Below are positions 23,301-31,843 of a DNA stretch of 36,976 nucleotides, piece by piece. Both the position numbers and the translations under genes were made by a program. A model generated the notes under the pieces. The model worked only from the letters and a program-made list of their open reading frames with translations. It had not been told where the DNA came from and made no database searches. This DNA comes from Paenibacillus taichungensis. GTDB lineage: Bacteria > Bacillota > Bacilli > Paenibacillales > Paenibacillaceae. The DNA lies in assembly GCF_003287275.1 (NCBI RefSeq), contig NZ_QEVW01000038.1:1-36976 (forward strand). Reading direction: 5' to 3'. Every line of letters starts with the position of its first letter. The first letter of the stretch is position 1.

Positions 23301-26300
23301 AATACCCGAATGGGATCAACGATAATACCCATTTCAGCAGTTATGGTGCACACAAAATTGCCGGACTCGTTGCTGGTGCGGTCAAAGACATGAAGCTGAG
23401 CATTTCATCCCTGGTCATCGACCCGGATATTCCCGAACCCGAACCAGAGCCGGAAATCCAGCTATATGAGGAGGATTTTGAAGGCGACGCTGCCAACTAC
23501 CAGTATGCAATGGTCAATGCCACGGGTATTGCAGGGACCATGACAGGAACAGTGGTTGAACAGTCCGGAAATAAGGTACTGTCCGTCACAGGGTCCGGAT
23601 CGGGCAATCGGGCCAAGGTATTCCGTCTATTCGATGCCGTAAACGGTGACAAGGTGAATGTGAACTTTGACTGGCAATCCGGTAATGTGAGTGCCTATCC
23701 GTCAGAAGGTCATCTCACGGTCCAGGATTCCAACGAAAATGCCCTGTTCACGCTGTTTACCAAAACCGGAAGCACCAAAATTCATTATTATGTCGGTGCA
23801 TATAACCCGGACTACGGCACAGGAGATACAGCTATACCCGAAGGGGGAACGGCTACTGAGATTTCCAAGAATCAGTGGGTCACTGTGGATGCTACCGTTA
23901 ATTTTGCGAAGAAAACGCTAGATCTGACATTAACAAATCTGGCGAATCCGACAGTTACACAAACGATTAATGATATCCCGCTGAGTTCTGGCGTATATGC
24001 TGACAACGTCAGAGCGATTCGATTCCTGGGCACGAGAAAAGGTGGTGGAGGCACGTTGAACTGGACTACCCAGATTGACAACGTGCGGATTGAAGGCACG
24101 AAGCTTCCTTCAGAGGGCGGTGATCAGACGGCCTTAATCGCTCTGTACGATGAGATCAAAGCACTTGATCTGTCGAATTATACAGAAGCATCGAAAGCTG
24201 TGGTGAATCGGGCTTTGGTAGCTGCGGAAGCGATATTCAATACGGAAGCCACCCAAGCTCAAGTTGACCATGCGTTTAACATGTTAACTGTTGCAAAGGA
24301 TTCATTGACAAGTGAACCAAGCGAAGAAATAAACGAATACAAATTTGACTTTGGTTCCGGCGGCGCTGCCGAAGGATACATCAAGGTAGATGCCAAAAGA
24401 GCGTACATCGAAGGCAATGGGTACGGCTTTGCCGATACTGCGCTGACCAAAGATGAAAACCGGGAGACCGGGGATGCGCTTAAAGAGGATTTCACACGGG
24501 TAAACGGCACCTCCTTCCTGGTGGAGATGGAGCCAGCCAATTACAGGGTAACGATGATCATCGGGGATGCGGAGGAATCAACCAGCGCAAATGTTGTTGT
24601 AGAGCAGATGACAAAGCTGCCGCTCACAACCATTGCCAAGGGCGAATTCAAAGAAATTACGTACGACATTGCCCTGATTGATGGAATCTTCAATTTCAAC
24701 TTCACCGGAAATGCACCGAAGATCAATGCGCTGAAGCTGGAACGTCTGCCAGATCACAGTGCAAGCGATAAACCTGTTATTTATTTGGCCAGCGATTCCA
24801 CTGTGGCCAATTACGCGGAGAACTATCGTCCGCAAGCGGGCTGGGGCGAAACGTTGGGTCGATATTTTGATCCAAATGAAGTCAGTATTGATAACCGGGC
24901 AGTTGGAGGTTTGAGCAGCAAGACCTTCCTGGTCGGCGGATATCTTAACGATATTTTGCTCGACATTCACGAAGGTGATTATCTGTTCATGCAGTGGTCT
25001 CATAACGATTCCACCCCGTCCCGACCAGAGCGTTATCTTACGCCCGAGCAGTTTAAGTTATATTTGAAAGAATACATTAACGGTGCTCTGCAAAGAGGGG
25101 CGATCCCCATTCTGGTTACGCCAGTGAATCGTCGTGATTTTACCGGAGAGGTGCTGAACAAAAGCTTCCCGGAATACGTACAGGCGATGAAAGAAACGGC
25201 GCAGGAAACAGAAACACTCATCATCGATCTGAACCAGGCCAGTTGGGAGCATTTCCAGGAGCTTGGCACAGAAGGAACCAAATCGATATTCATGTGGGTA
25301 GGCACTACGGAAGACAATACACATTTGCAAATGAACGGTGCAATCAAGGTGTCTGAACTCGTGGCAGGCCTAGTTAAAGATTTGAATATACCGTTATCTG
25401 ATTTTGTAACGCTGGAAGGGGAGTCACCGGAGCAGGAAACCCCGCATACTACTGCAACTGTGGAAGGAGAATCGCAGAACGACTGGTATACTTCTCCAGT
25501 ACAAGTAACCTTCACAGCAAGCGATGAAGATTCCGAAATTGAAGGGACTTATTATCAAATCAATGGTGGCGAAACGGTGAGTGGCACACAGTTGACCCTA
25601 ACTGAAGAAGGTACACACACCATCACCTTCTGGAGCATCGATGTTGATGGTAACAAAGAGAGCGAACAAACTTTGTCCATTTCCATTGATCTCATACCTC
25701 CAACTATTGAAATTCATGGTCAAACCGAATACACCATTGATCAGCACGTGGAAATTGGCTATACAGCGTCCGATACGGTATCCGGTGTGGTAGAACCGGA
25801 GGGTGTGCTCCTTGACACTCCGGCGTATACACTCGAACCCGGCCTGAACCAGGTTACGGCAACCGTCTCCGATTTGGCAGGCTGGGAACAGACGGTAGAA
25901 TATCGTTTTGGGGTTATTGCTACATTCGACAGCCTGATCAATCTGACCAACTCCTTTGCTGATGAATCGATAGATCCGAATGCCGGCGTTCTTGCTAATC
26001 AGCTTGCGAACAAGTTACAGCAGGCCAAACAGGCAGCAAACGATCGTGAAGGAGCAAAAGCGCGTCAACTGCTTGCATCCTACGGTAATGACGTTCAAGC
26101 AGCTAAAGAAACCGTATTTACGGATGAGCAGGCAAGTGTGCTAATGAAGTGGGAGGAATGGCTCCATCAGACGACCCCACTAGCAAACGGGGCTCCTGGC
26201 ACTCCGGTGTTATCTGACAATAATGGTTACGACACGGGGCTCAAAGACGGTGACTATACAGTCACGATGAATCTGTGGTGGGGAAATAACGGCAATCAGT

Positions 26301-26767
26301 TCAAGCTGTATGAGAATGGTGAATTGATCAAGGAAATTTCTCTGGTCGATCAATCCCCATCCGCCCAATCTGTTCAAGTTGATATTACTGGAAAGAAAAA
26401 CGGTACCTATATCTATACTGGAGAATTGATCAATGCACTGGGTACAACCATGAGTGTTCCACTTACAGTCGTCGTCACGGATGCTTCCCCGGGGCAAGCC
26501 GTTCTGTCGAACGACAACTGGGACGGTGACGGCAACTTTAATGTCACCATGAATCTGTGGTGGGGAACAAACGCAACCGAATACGAACTTTACGAAAATG
26601 GTGTGTTGGTTGACACACAATCTCTGCAATCTCATTCACCTGGTGCACAGTCTGCGGTTACCGCAATCTCCGGAAGGGTACCTGGAATCTATGAGTACGA
26701 AGCTGTACTTCGTAATTCTTCAGGGGAGACCAGATCTTACAAATTAAATGTGACGGTACGAGAGTAA
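20384..26767 (+). CDS. Giant secreted rhamnogalacturonan lyase / double acetylesterase fusion (PL11-CE12-CE12)
   Basis: A 2127-residue extracellular enzyme. Order: signal peptide (1-33, ending VRAES); PL11 rhamnogalacturonan lyase (about 38-640), with Ca-binding DxDxDG loops near residues 160, 226 and 371 and similarity to Bacillus YesW/YesX; a beta-rich domain (652-784) and CE12 SGNH acetylesterase 1 (785-1005; GDS 796-798, GGRSS, GHND, DNTH 980-983); a jelly-roll-like domain (1025-1241); a FIVAR-like helical part; a second beta domain and CE12 unit 2 (1458-1685; SDS 1470-1472, SHND, DNTH 1644-1647); an OmpL47-like Ig region (1686-1842); a FIMAH-like domain (1847-1925); and two Ig-like repeats (VTMNLWWG twice) to the end. 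It would deacetylate and cleave the rhamnogalacturonan I backbone outside the cell. Start ATG follows AAGGAGG. Confidence 0.92.
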   Translation: MNRRTVSIQKSMFVSLLALLMVISLAIPPAPVRAESSASLPGRQAEYLNRGLVAVLVDNGVFLSWRYLNNDPDEIAFNIYKNGTKVNASPISDVTNYVDTTGFDSSQYQISTIVAGKEQMLPEVVSVWHNDYLPIPLDKPADGRTKDGGTYSYYAGDASVADLDGDGEYEIVFLWSPSNSKDNSQAGYTGNVYIDAIKLDGTKLWRIDLGVNIRAGAHYTQLMVYDLDGNGKAEVVVKTADGTKDGQGTVIGDGTKDYRNESGYILSGPEYLTLFDGETGAAVSTVNYDPPRGNVSDWGDGYGNRVDRFLGAIAYLDGTKPSVVMSRGYYTRTVLVAYDYVGGELVKRWTFDTNEAGSQYQSQGNHNLSVLDVDNDGKDEIMFGALAIDDDGSLMYSTGLGHGDAMHAGQLDPNREGYQVVSVHEHSDAAYGLEMRDAATGEILWGEKTGFDTGRGMSADIDPNYPGYESWATTITNGQSVPVTNTYSAAGEAIYTVDEGPKTANFAIWWDGDLQRELFDHEWDNSTAKGIPLIYKWDYENKKLNEIFRATGTLTNNHTKGNPALQADILGDWREEILLRSEDSSEYRLYTTTIPSDYRIPTLMQDPVYRLGVAWQNVAYNQPPHTGFYLGAEATAFPKADLALTREAEMPEPVYRFDFGTETASGNTAIQDTLYTQETGYGFKDTSGVTVGVNEVSVATGTTFAVDLPNANYKVTLRLGNDAHDSNVGVKSEFVQKLAVTNVTAGAPLEYSYDVALVDGQLDFLFTGTAIDIQDILIEKYPEKTAGAATTIYMAGDSTMQSYSEMQAPQEGWGQQFGRYFSNGAVVVNEAIGGRSSKSFMVDGRLDTILQRIKPGDFFFISFGHNDASAGIPDRYASPEDYKIYLARYVNGAKQRGATPVLLTPVGRRDFNTVTQEFNVSFPAYVQAAKEVAEELDVPLIDLSKLSIAYYDKIGNTATEKVFLYANPGEYPKYPNGINDNTHFSSYGAHKIAGLVAGAVKDMKLSISSLVIDPDIPEPEPEPEIQLYEEDFEGDAANYQYAMVNATGIAGTMTGTVVEQSGNKVLSVTGSGSGNRAKVFRLFDAVNGDKVNVNFDWQSGNVSAYPSEGHLTVQDSNENALFTLFTKTGSTKIHYYVGAYNPDYGTGDTAIPEGGTATEISKNQWVTVDATVNFAKKTLDLTLTNLANPTVTQTINDIPLSSGVYADNVRAIRFLGTRKGGGGTLNWTTQIDNVRIEGTKLPSEGGDQTALIALYDEIKALDLSNYTEASKAVVNRALVAAEAIFNTEATQAQVDHAFNMLTVAKDSLTSEPSEEINEYKFDFGSGGAAEGYIKVDAKRAYIEGNGYGFADTALTKDENRETGDALKEDFTRVNGTSFLVEMEPANYRVTMIIGDAEESTSANVVVEQMTKLPLTTIAKGEFKEITYDIALIDGIFNFNFTGNAPKINALKLERLPDHSASDKPVIYLASDSTVANYAENYRPQAGWGETLGRYFDPNEVSIDNRAVGGLSSKTFLVGGYLNDILLDIHEGDYLFMQWSHNDSTPSRPERYLTPEQFKLYLKEYINGALQRGAIPILVTPVNRRDFTGEVLNKSFPEYVQAMKETAQETETLIIDLNQASWEHFQELGTEGTKSIFMWVGTTEDNTHLQMNGAIKVSELVAGLVKDLNIPLSDFVTLEGESPEQETPHTTATVEGESQNDWYTSPVQVTFTASDEDSEIEGTYYQINGGETVSGTQLTLTEEGTHTITFWSIDVDGNKESEQTLSISIDLIPPTIEIHGQTEYTIDQHVEIGYTASDTVSGVVEPEGVLLDTPAYTLEPGLNQVTATVSDLAGWEQTVEYRFGVIATFDSLINLTNSFADESIDPNAGVLANQLANKLQQAKQAANDREGAKARQLLASYGNDVQAAKETVFTDEQASVLMKWEEWLHQTTPLANGAPGTPVLSDNNGYDTGLKDGDYTVTMNLWWGNNGNQFKLYENGELIKEISLVDQSPSAQSVQVDITGKKNGTYIYTGELINALGTTMSVPLTVVVTDASPGQAVLSNDNWDGDGNFNVTMNLWWGTNATEYELYENGVLVDTQSLQSHSPGAQSAVTAISGRVPGIYEYEAVLRNSSGETRSYKLNVTVRE

Positions 26768-26831
26768 GTCGAAATGTTTGAGGCATCTCCAATAACGTTA
26801 AGTGATTAGAACCGAAATAAGGTAAGTATAT

Positions 26832-26880
26832 AAAAGTGCTACTCCTCATTATTTTGAGAAGTAGCACTTTTGTTTATTTT
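26832..26880. terminator. Bidirectional terminator
   Basis: AAAAGTGCTACT (26832-26843) and AGTAGCACTTTT (26860-26871) pair around a 16-base loop; A and T tracts on both sides let it serve the pectin enzyme gene and the convergent serine hydrolase gene. Confidence 0.8.
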
Positions 26881-26894
26881 GAGAAATTGATTGC

Positions 26895-28361
26895 CTATGC
26901 ATAGCCGTTCTTTTTGTTCTCAATATAGATGTAATAATAGAAAGCCAAATGCACGAAATTGACTAGCGAGCATACAACAAGCCATATGATTGGAGATGAC
27001 AGGGTAGTCCAGATGCCCAACCAAGGCAGCACACGTCCTCCACCGATAAACGTCACCAGAGGGGAAAGCGACAAGAGAATTAGAACCGGGATCAGCCTTC
27101 CGAAAGTTATTAGAATCAATTTGCTGATCGTTAGTTGTTTGTTCCTCCGACGGATGCGAAAATAGGCAAACACGCCCCGTATTAAGGTAACCAGGATCAG
27201 CGCAATCACGATTATTTCCATATTTCTGCCGTTCAGAAAAGAGATTGTCGGCTTCTCCCCCCTCATTATATTGGCGATTCCATCGATAAAAGCCGAGTAA
27301 TTCACAAAAGCGTTTAATCCGGAATTAAACATCACCGCGATACCCATCTGATCGTCCAAATAAACCATTTCTTCCGACTTGTACGTCCAGAAAATGCCGC
27401 TATGGGAGATCGTTCGGCGGCCGGACTCATCTTGGTTTGCAAGCCAGCCTATACCGTACGGACCGATGGTTCCTGCTGTGTGATATTGTTTCATTAACGC
27501 AGGGGAAAGCAAGCTGCCGTGATATTGGGCGAGCATCCATAGGGACATGTCCTCCGCGGTTGAAGCGATGCCTGCGGGGCCCTCAATGAACCAAAGCGGT
27601 TCCGATTGACCTATGGAACGTCCCAAACTCAAGTAATGTCCTAGCGGAATCGTTTTATTATCATTGATTTGCTGCGTCGAGGTGACGCTAAAGGTATGGT
27701 TCATTCCTAACGGTTCAAAAATATGTTTTTTCAGGTAATCGGAAAAGAATTCACCGCTGACGCTTTCCACGAGGTTCGCCAGCAATACGTAATTGGGATT
27801 ATGATAGCTGTATGCTGTTCCTGGATTATGGGCAAGTTGAACCTTGTTTAATAATCGGTTGGTCTCATTCAGCGATTGGAATTGCGGATTTCTCGTCATA
27901 TCGGGATTTACTTTGTCATTGAGACCACTGGTCTGATTCAATAAATGACGGATCGTGATGTCAAGAACACGGGGATCCTTAGGAGAAAGCTCGGGAAAAT
28001 AGGAGGCGTAAGTCGCATCCAGGTCAATCATGCCTTTGTCCGCCAGCTGCAGAACGGCCAATGCGGTAAAGGACTTGCTTAACGAAGCAATAGGAAAAGG
28101 GGTTTCTTCCGTAACGCTTTGACCATCCGCGAATGTCCCGTAGCCTTTTGCGTAGAAGACCTCATCGTTATTGGCAATCGCCAGCGAAGCAGCCTTAATG
28201 TGATTGGCCTTCATGCTCCGAGTCATATATTCGTCGATCTCCTGCAAGACTTCTGTCCTGTCTCTGGCTTCATTGGCGGATACGGAGGTATTGCACATGG
28301 TAGATAACAACAACAACAAACAGCTGATTGTGATATACATTCTTCTTTTCATTTTTAACAT
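26895..28361 (-). CDS. Membrane-bound beta-lactamase-fold serine hydrolase (PBP4*/class C type)
   Basis: A 488-residue protein. A signal-anchor (residues 8-30) is followed by a serine beta-lactamase-like domain: nucleophile motif SLSK (Ser93, Lys96), the YHN triad (186-188) and HSG in place of KTG near residue 320. The last 120 residues hold three to four membrane helices, so the catalytic domain is tethered outside. Families with this layout act as D-amino-acid or D,D-peptidases or esterases in cell-wall metabolism. I start at the ATG at 28361 after AAGGAG; the frame runs upstream to 28382. It lies 51 bp behind the histidine kinase gene, forming the last gene of a three-gene unit. Confidence 0.88.
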   Translation of the reverse strand: MLKMKRRMYITISCLLLLLSTMCNTSVSANEARDRTEVLQEIDEYMTRSMKANHIKAASLAIANNDEVFYAKGYGTFADGQSVTEETPFPIASLSKSFTALAVLQLADKGMIDLDATYASYFPELSPKDPRVLDITIRHLLNQTSGLNDKVNPDMTRNPQFQSLNETNRLLNKVQLAHNPGTAYSYHNPNYVLLANLVESVSGEFFSDYLKKHIFEPLGMNHTFSVTSTQQINDNKTIPLGHYLSLGRSIGQSEPLWFIEGPAGIASTAEDMSLWMLAQYHGSLLSPALMKQYHTAGTIGPYGIGWLANQDESGRRTISHSGIFWTYKSEEMVYLDDQMGIAVMFNSGLNAFVNYSAFIDGIANIMRGEKPTISFLNGRNMEIIVIALILVTLIRGVFAYFRIRRRNKQLTISKLILITFGRLIPVLILLSLSPLVTFIGGGRVLPWLGIWTTLSSPIIWLVVCSLVNFVHLAFYYYIYIENKKNGYA

Positions 28362-28412
28362 GATAACACTCCTTGAATTCAAGATAAGGAAATGCTATCA
28401 GATAATTTTCAA

Positions 28413-29507
28413 CTATTTATCAACTTGGGTCCCAATGCTTACCGTCACGTTTCCGCCGCCGTGAGATCCGTTTGCGACCTGGAGACTTCCTTCATGTTTT
28501 TCGCAAAACACCTTGCAAACGTAAAGCCCCAACCCGCGATGTTCGGTCGCATCCCACACTTCGCCACGATAAAAAGGGAGTACAGCCTTATACAGGGCTT
28601 CGTCCGAGAAACCAGGACCGTCGTCTGAAACGGTGATTTTCAGCGTGCCTTCCAGAAGGTCATAACGAACGTTCACTTGACTGGCTGCGTATCTGACCCC
28701 ATTGGCCACCACATTTTCGAAAATCTGCATGACAAGATAGGGATCCACATGTATTAAGGCATTATCATATTTCAAAGAAGAGACGAAGCATATACCGAAA
28801 TTCCTTGCTATTTGTTCGCCACTGCTGTCCAGTAAAGTCGTCAATGAGATCGTATCCATCGACTTGATGTTTAACAGGACATCCTCCAGCCTCTGAATCG
28901 AGTTCATGGCCTCCGCATAGCTCTCCAGACGCAAGATGTGAAGGTTCATGGTCTGAATCAGATCCAACACCTTTTCTTCCGATAACTTCTTCTCGGGCAG
29001 ATAGGTGGCGAGAAGCTCAGCGTTTCCTTTTAACACTGACAGGGGTGTTCTTAGATCATGGGCAAAAATCGCATTGAGCTGCTTCCGCTCCTCAACTGAA
29101 CGCCAGAGCGTCTTTACGTTTTTCTCCAACTGTGAACGCATGTTTTCAAATACCGCGATCAACTCGCCCATCTCGTCCCGGCTGTCATAGGAGATTCTGA
29201 AGCTTAAATCGTTGGCCGAAATGCTTTCGGATGCTTGCTTTAATAACTCCAGCGGACGTTTTAGTTTCCATCTATAAAATAGAACTGCCATGGTGATAAT
29301 TCCAGTGGCCACGGTTAGCAGCACAGCCGAGACGAGGGAGGGCAGCACCCAATCCTTTTCTCCAAAACGCAGGCGCAGGTTCTCTGCCCAAGAGAACTCC
29401 AATGTTATGACGACCAGCACAGCAATGAGCGTGACCACGCACAACAGGATAAAAGATTGCAATAAGGTAAATCGCTTTAGCAGCGGCCTATTTATGAGTT
29501 TAGCCAT
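28413..29507 (-). CDS. Sensor histidine kinase
   Basis: A 364-residue two-component kinase. Helices at 14-37 and 57-79 flank a very short outside loop (about 20 residues), followed by a HAMP domain (80-135), dimerisation and phosphoacceptor box FAHDLRTPLS (His150), and an ATPase domain with N box ENVVANGVRYA, G1 SDDGPGF and G2 HRGLGLYVCK. The small outside loop suggests an intramembrane-sensing kinase, as in envelope-stress systems. ATG 29507 follows GGGAG and overlaps the response regulator end by 16 bp, showing coupled translation; a frame extension to 29525 exists. Confidence 0.92.
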   Translation of the reverse strand: MAKLINRPLLKRFTLLQSFILLCVVTLIAVLVVITLEFSWAENLRLRFGEKDWVLPSLVSAVLLTVATGIITMAVLFYRWKLKRPLELLKQASESISANDLSFRISYDSRDEMGELIAVFENMRSQLEKNVKTLWRSVEERKQLNAIFAHDLRTPLSVLKGNAELLATYLPEKKLSEEKVLDLIQTMNLHILRLESYAEAMNSIQRLEDVLLNIKSMDTISLTTLLDSSGEQIARNFGICFVSSLKYDNALIHVDPYLVMQIFENVVANGVRYAASQVNVRYDLLEGTLKITVSDDGPGFSDEALYKAVLPFYRGEVWDATEHRGLGLYVCKVFCEKHEGSLQVANGSHGGGNVTVSIGTQVDK

Positions 29508-30166
29508 TTGTATCCGACTCCCCAAACTGTTTCGATTCGGTTATCGCAGCTGTATTCCTTTAATTTGGAGCGAATACGCCGGATATGCTCCGCGATCACG
29601 CTGCTGTCGCCCAGACTGTCCATGCCCCAAATCGTTTCGTACATGCGTTCTTTTTCGAACACCATGCCGGGATGCGTGGACAGCAATTCGATAATGTCGA
29701 ACTCTTTTTTGGCCAGAGGAATTCGCCTCTCCCGGTAGTAGAGTTCCCGGGCTGTGTAGTCAATAACCAAGTCATCACTAAACCTTACCGAGGATTTGCT
29801 TTGGGTTCGCTGTTCCCTGCGCATATGCGCTTCGACCCTGGCTCCCAGTTCGCGAATGCTGAAAGGTTTCAGGATATAGTCATCGCCTCCGGCCCGAAAC
29901 CCGGCTATTTTATCTGCGTCTTCGATTCGAGCTGTTAAAAATAAGATCGGGCAAGAGACAAAGTCTCGAATTTTCTCGCATAATTGAAGGCCGTTCTGCT
30001 CAGGCATGTTGATATCTAGCAAAACGAGATCGGGTTGTTGTTCCACCTTCCGCAGCGCCTCCCGGCTGTCCTTGGCCGTTATGACGGAATATCCGTTTAT
30101 TTCAAAGTAATCGGTCAGCAACTTTCGAAGATCTGCTTCATCGTCCACGATCAGTATTTTAGGCAT
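29492..30166 (-). CDS. OmpR/PhoB-family response regulator
   Basis: A 224-residue DNA-binding regulator. The receiver domain begins PKILIVDDEADLRKLL with phosphoacceptor Asp51 in LVLLDINMPEQNG and Lys in DDYILKPFSI. The C-terminal winged helix reads LVIDYTARELYYRERRIPLA, KEFDIIELLS and ends VWGVGYKWLN. I start at ATG 30166 (MPKILIV); the open frame extends 47 codons further but that part is not family-like. It is the first gene of the unit regulator, kinase, serine hydrolase, so the hydrolase is the probable output or sensor-linked enzyme. Confidence 0.92.
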   Translation of the reverse strand: MPKILIVDDEADLRKLLTDYFEINGYSVITAKDSREALRKVEQQPDLVLLDINMPEQNGLQLCEKIRDFVSCPILFLTARIEDADKIAGFRAGGDDYILKPFSIRELGARVEAHMRREQRTQSKSSVRFSDDLVIDYTARELYYRERRIPLAKKEFDIIELLSTHPGMVFEKERMYETIWGMDSLGDSSVIAEHIRRIRSKLKEYSCDNRIETVWGVGYKWLNS

Positions 30167-30360
30167 TAATGCTCTGTCTCCCATATCTAAATGTTTGCAT
30201 TCAGCATAGCAAAAATCTTCAAGCAATGTAATCTTCATTGAAATAGGATCTTTTACCCAAAAATCAATAAGTATTTGGGGGAGGGAAAACTTTAGCAAAT
30301 TTTTCATTTCGTAAATATTCTAAGTATATGGTATAAATTTCAAAAAAAGAGGTGTAGATA

Positions 30361-30657
30361 ATGAATACATTAAAATGGCTTCAGAACTGGTATTATGAAA
30401 ACTGCAACGGGGATTGGGAACATTCATATGGTGTGAAAATTGATACAGTGGATAATCCCGGTTGGTCTGTTGAAATCGACTTGACAGATACTTATTTAGA
30501 GGATATGTTTTTTGATTCGGTAGAAGAAGAGAGAAATGATAAAGATTGGTTTTACTGTATTGTGAGGGATGGAGTGTTTCATGGCGCAGGAGGAGCAATG
30601 AATCTAGAAGAGATACTAGTTTACTTTAAAAATTGGGCTTCAAGCATAGAGAAATAA
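30361..30657 (+). CDS. Imm53-family immunity protein
   Basis: A 98-residue acidic protein. The opening LKWLQNWYYENCNGDWEHSY and the following VKIDTVDNPGWSVEIDL match the immunity protein 53 family, predicted antidotes of polymorphic (contact-dependent type) toxins. Start ATG follows AGAGGTGTAG. No toxin gene lies upstream; it begins a run of small genes (Imm53, unknown, Imm26, membrane protein), so it may be an orphan immunity gene kept against neighbouring strains' toxins. Confidence 0.85.
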   Translation: MNTLKWLQNWYYENCNGDWEHSYGVKIDTVDNPGWSVEIDLTDTYLEDMFFDSVEEERNDKDWFYCIVRDGVFHGAGGAMNLEEILVYFKNWASSIEK

Positions 30658-30783
30658 TAAAAATGGAAATGTTAAAAAACATCGATCATCACATGGAAAT
30701 TTAAAGAAATACCTTAAAGGTCCCACATGAACATGATTGGAAGCTTCATAGAAGTCTATGGAGATCGTGAAGGGAGACTCAAG

Positions 30784-31020
30784 ATGTATAGTTACGATGA
30801 ATTCACTGAAGACTTAAATCGTGGACACGAAATAGAATTTGACTTGAATGATACTCATTTCTTAATCAGTTATAATGAAAGTGGCTGGTACTGTATTAAG
30901 GAAAATGAGGAATCGCAAATTAAGTATGAATCCGTTGAGCAACTATTAAATGAGTTCAAGATTAATGATAAAACATTAAAAAGTTTATGGGGAAATATCA
31001 TTGTGAGTGACATATTTTGA
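30784..31020 (+). CDS. Small acidic protein, immunity-like context
   Basis: A 78-residue acidic protein starting at ATG 30784, chosen because GAAGGGAG lies 7 nt before it; the open frame begins at ATG 30727 but the first 19 codons lack support. The pattern MYSYDEFTEDLNRGHEIEFD then WYCIKENEE and a C-terminal DKTLKSLWGNIIVSDIF recalls a widespread uncharacterised Bacillus family of about 80 residues. Position between Imm53 and Imm26 suggests an immunity-related role, without direct evidence. Confidence 0.7.
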   Translation: MYSYDEFTEDLNRGHEIEFDLNDTHFLISYNESGWYCIKENEESQIKYESVEQLLNEFKINDKTLKSLWGNIIVSDIF

Positions 31021-31077
31021 CTAACATCGTGAACAACGTTATCTGTTAAAAAGCCGTTATAGTATGGGAGGGCAGTA

Positions 31078-31551
31078 ATGGCAGGAAAGAAAAGGGTTAA
31101 AGTGAAGTTAGGAGATGTCTTCGCGATAAGACTTGATCAGACTCGTTATTGTTATGGACAAGTTGTTTCTGAAGGAAGGATATCAGATTGTATGGTTGTA
31201 TATGATCTGGTATCAATGGAACACCCAAAGGTCAGTGAAATCACGTCGAAACCAATCATTTTCTTAATACAGACTGTGAATTCTAGGATTGAAGATGGCA
31301 TCTGGAATGTGATTGGAAATGGGCCAATATTAAGCATGACATTTCCTTTGTACAAAGTGGAAACTGAAAATGGATATCTGTTGGTGGATCATAAGGGTGA
31401 TGTTGTAAATGAAGACCCCAGTGCTTCAGAGATTGAAAATGTTCCCGAGTTGGAGTCTTGGTCACCTGTTAGTTTAGAAAAAGCAGTCAATGCTAGGTTT
31501 GTAACAGGAGAATGGGACTCCTATTATAATGAGTTAATTTATAAAGATTAG
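31078..31551 (+). CDS. Imm26-family immunity protein
   Basis: A 157-residue protein of the immunity protein 26 type, with the opening VKVKLGDVFAIRLDQTRYCY and GQVV segment typical of that family, then beta-rich sequence and an acidic tail. Imm26 proteins are predicted antidotes of secreted polymorphic toxins. ATG follows GGGAGGGCAG. No cognate toxin gene is present in the window. Confidence 0.78.
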   Translation: MAGKKRVKVKLGDVFAIRLDQTRYCYGQVVSEGRISDCMVVYDLVSMEHPKVSEITSKPIIFLIQTVNSRIEDGIWNVIGNGPILSMTFPLYKVETENGYLLVDHKGDVVNEDPSASEIENVPELESWSPVSLEKAVNARFVTGEWDSYYNELIYKD

Positions 31552-31629
31552 TTTATGTTTAATTTAACCTTGATGCTGTGTGATCAGTACTTAATGGTTA
31601 ATGAGGTGAACAAGAGGTGGAAAACAGCT

Positions 31630-31827
31630 ATGAAAAATAGAAACATAACAGGTATTGTAGTGGCCGTAATTTATTGTGTTGTTCTTTATGTTTTTTTAAC
31701 TGATGCCCCCCCTGGTGAAGCTCCAAATAATCCGTTTTGGGTATATTCATTGTTTCCACTCGGAGTTGTTGTAATTACGTCTCTTTTTGATTATGTGATT
31801 AAGTTCGATTTCTTTAGAAAAAAATAA
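31630..31827 (+). CDS. Small two-helix membrane protein
   Basis: A 65-residue protein with two membrane helices, NITGIVVAVIYCVVLYVFL and VYSLFPLGVVVITSLFDYVI, and a proline-rich outside loop (DAPPGEAPNNP). The ATG at 31630 follows AAGAGGTGG; the frame extends to an ATG at 31555 without a ribosome site. Family unknown. Its end runs directly into the phosphotransferase-like gene. Confidence 0.6.
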   Translation: MKNRNITGIVVAVIYCVVLYVFLTDAPPGEAPNNPFWVYSLFPLGVVVITSLFDYVIKFDFFRKK

Positions 31828-31843
31828 TGACACCGTTCGTTTA

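Noticed and set aside
24578..25515. Long minus-strand frames opposite the pectin enzyme gene
   Set aside because: They are antisense shadows of a strongly supported domain-rich coding region and have no recognisable domains.
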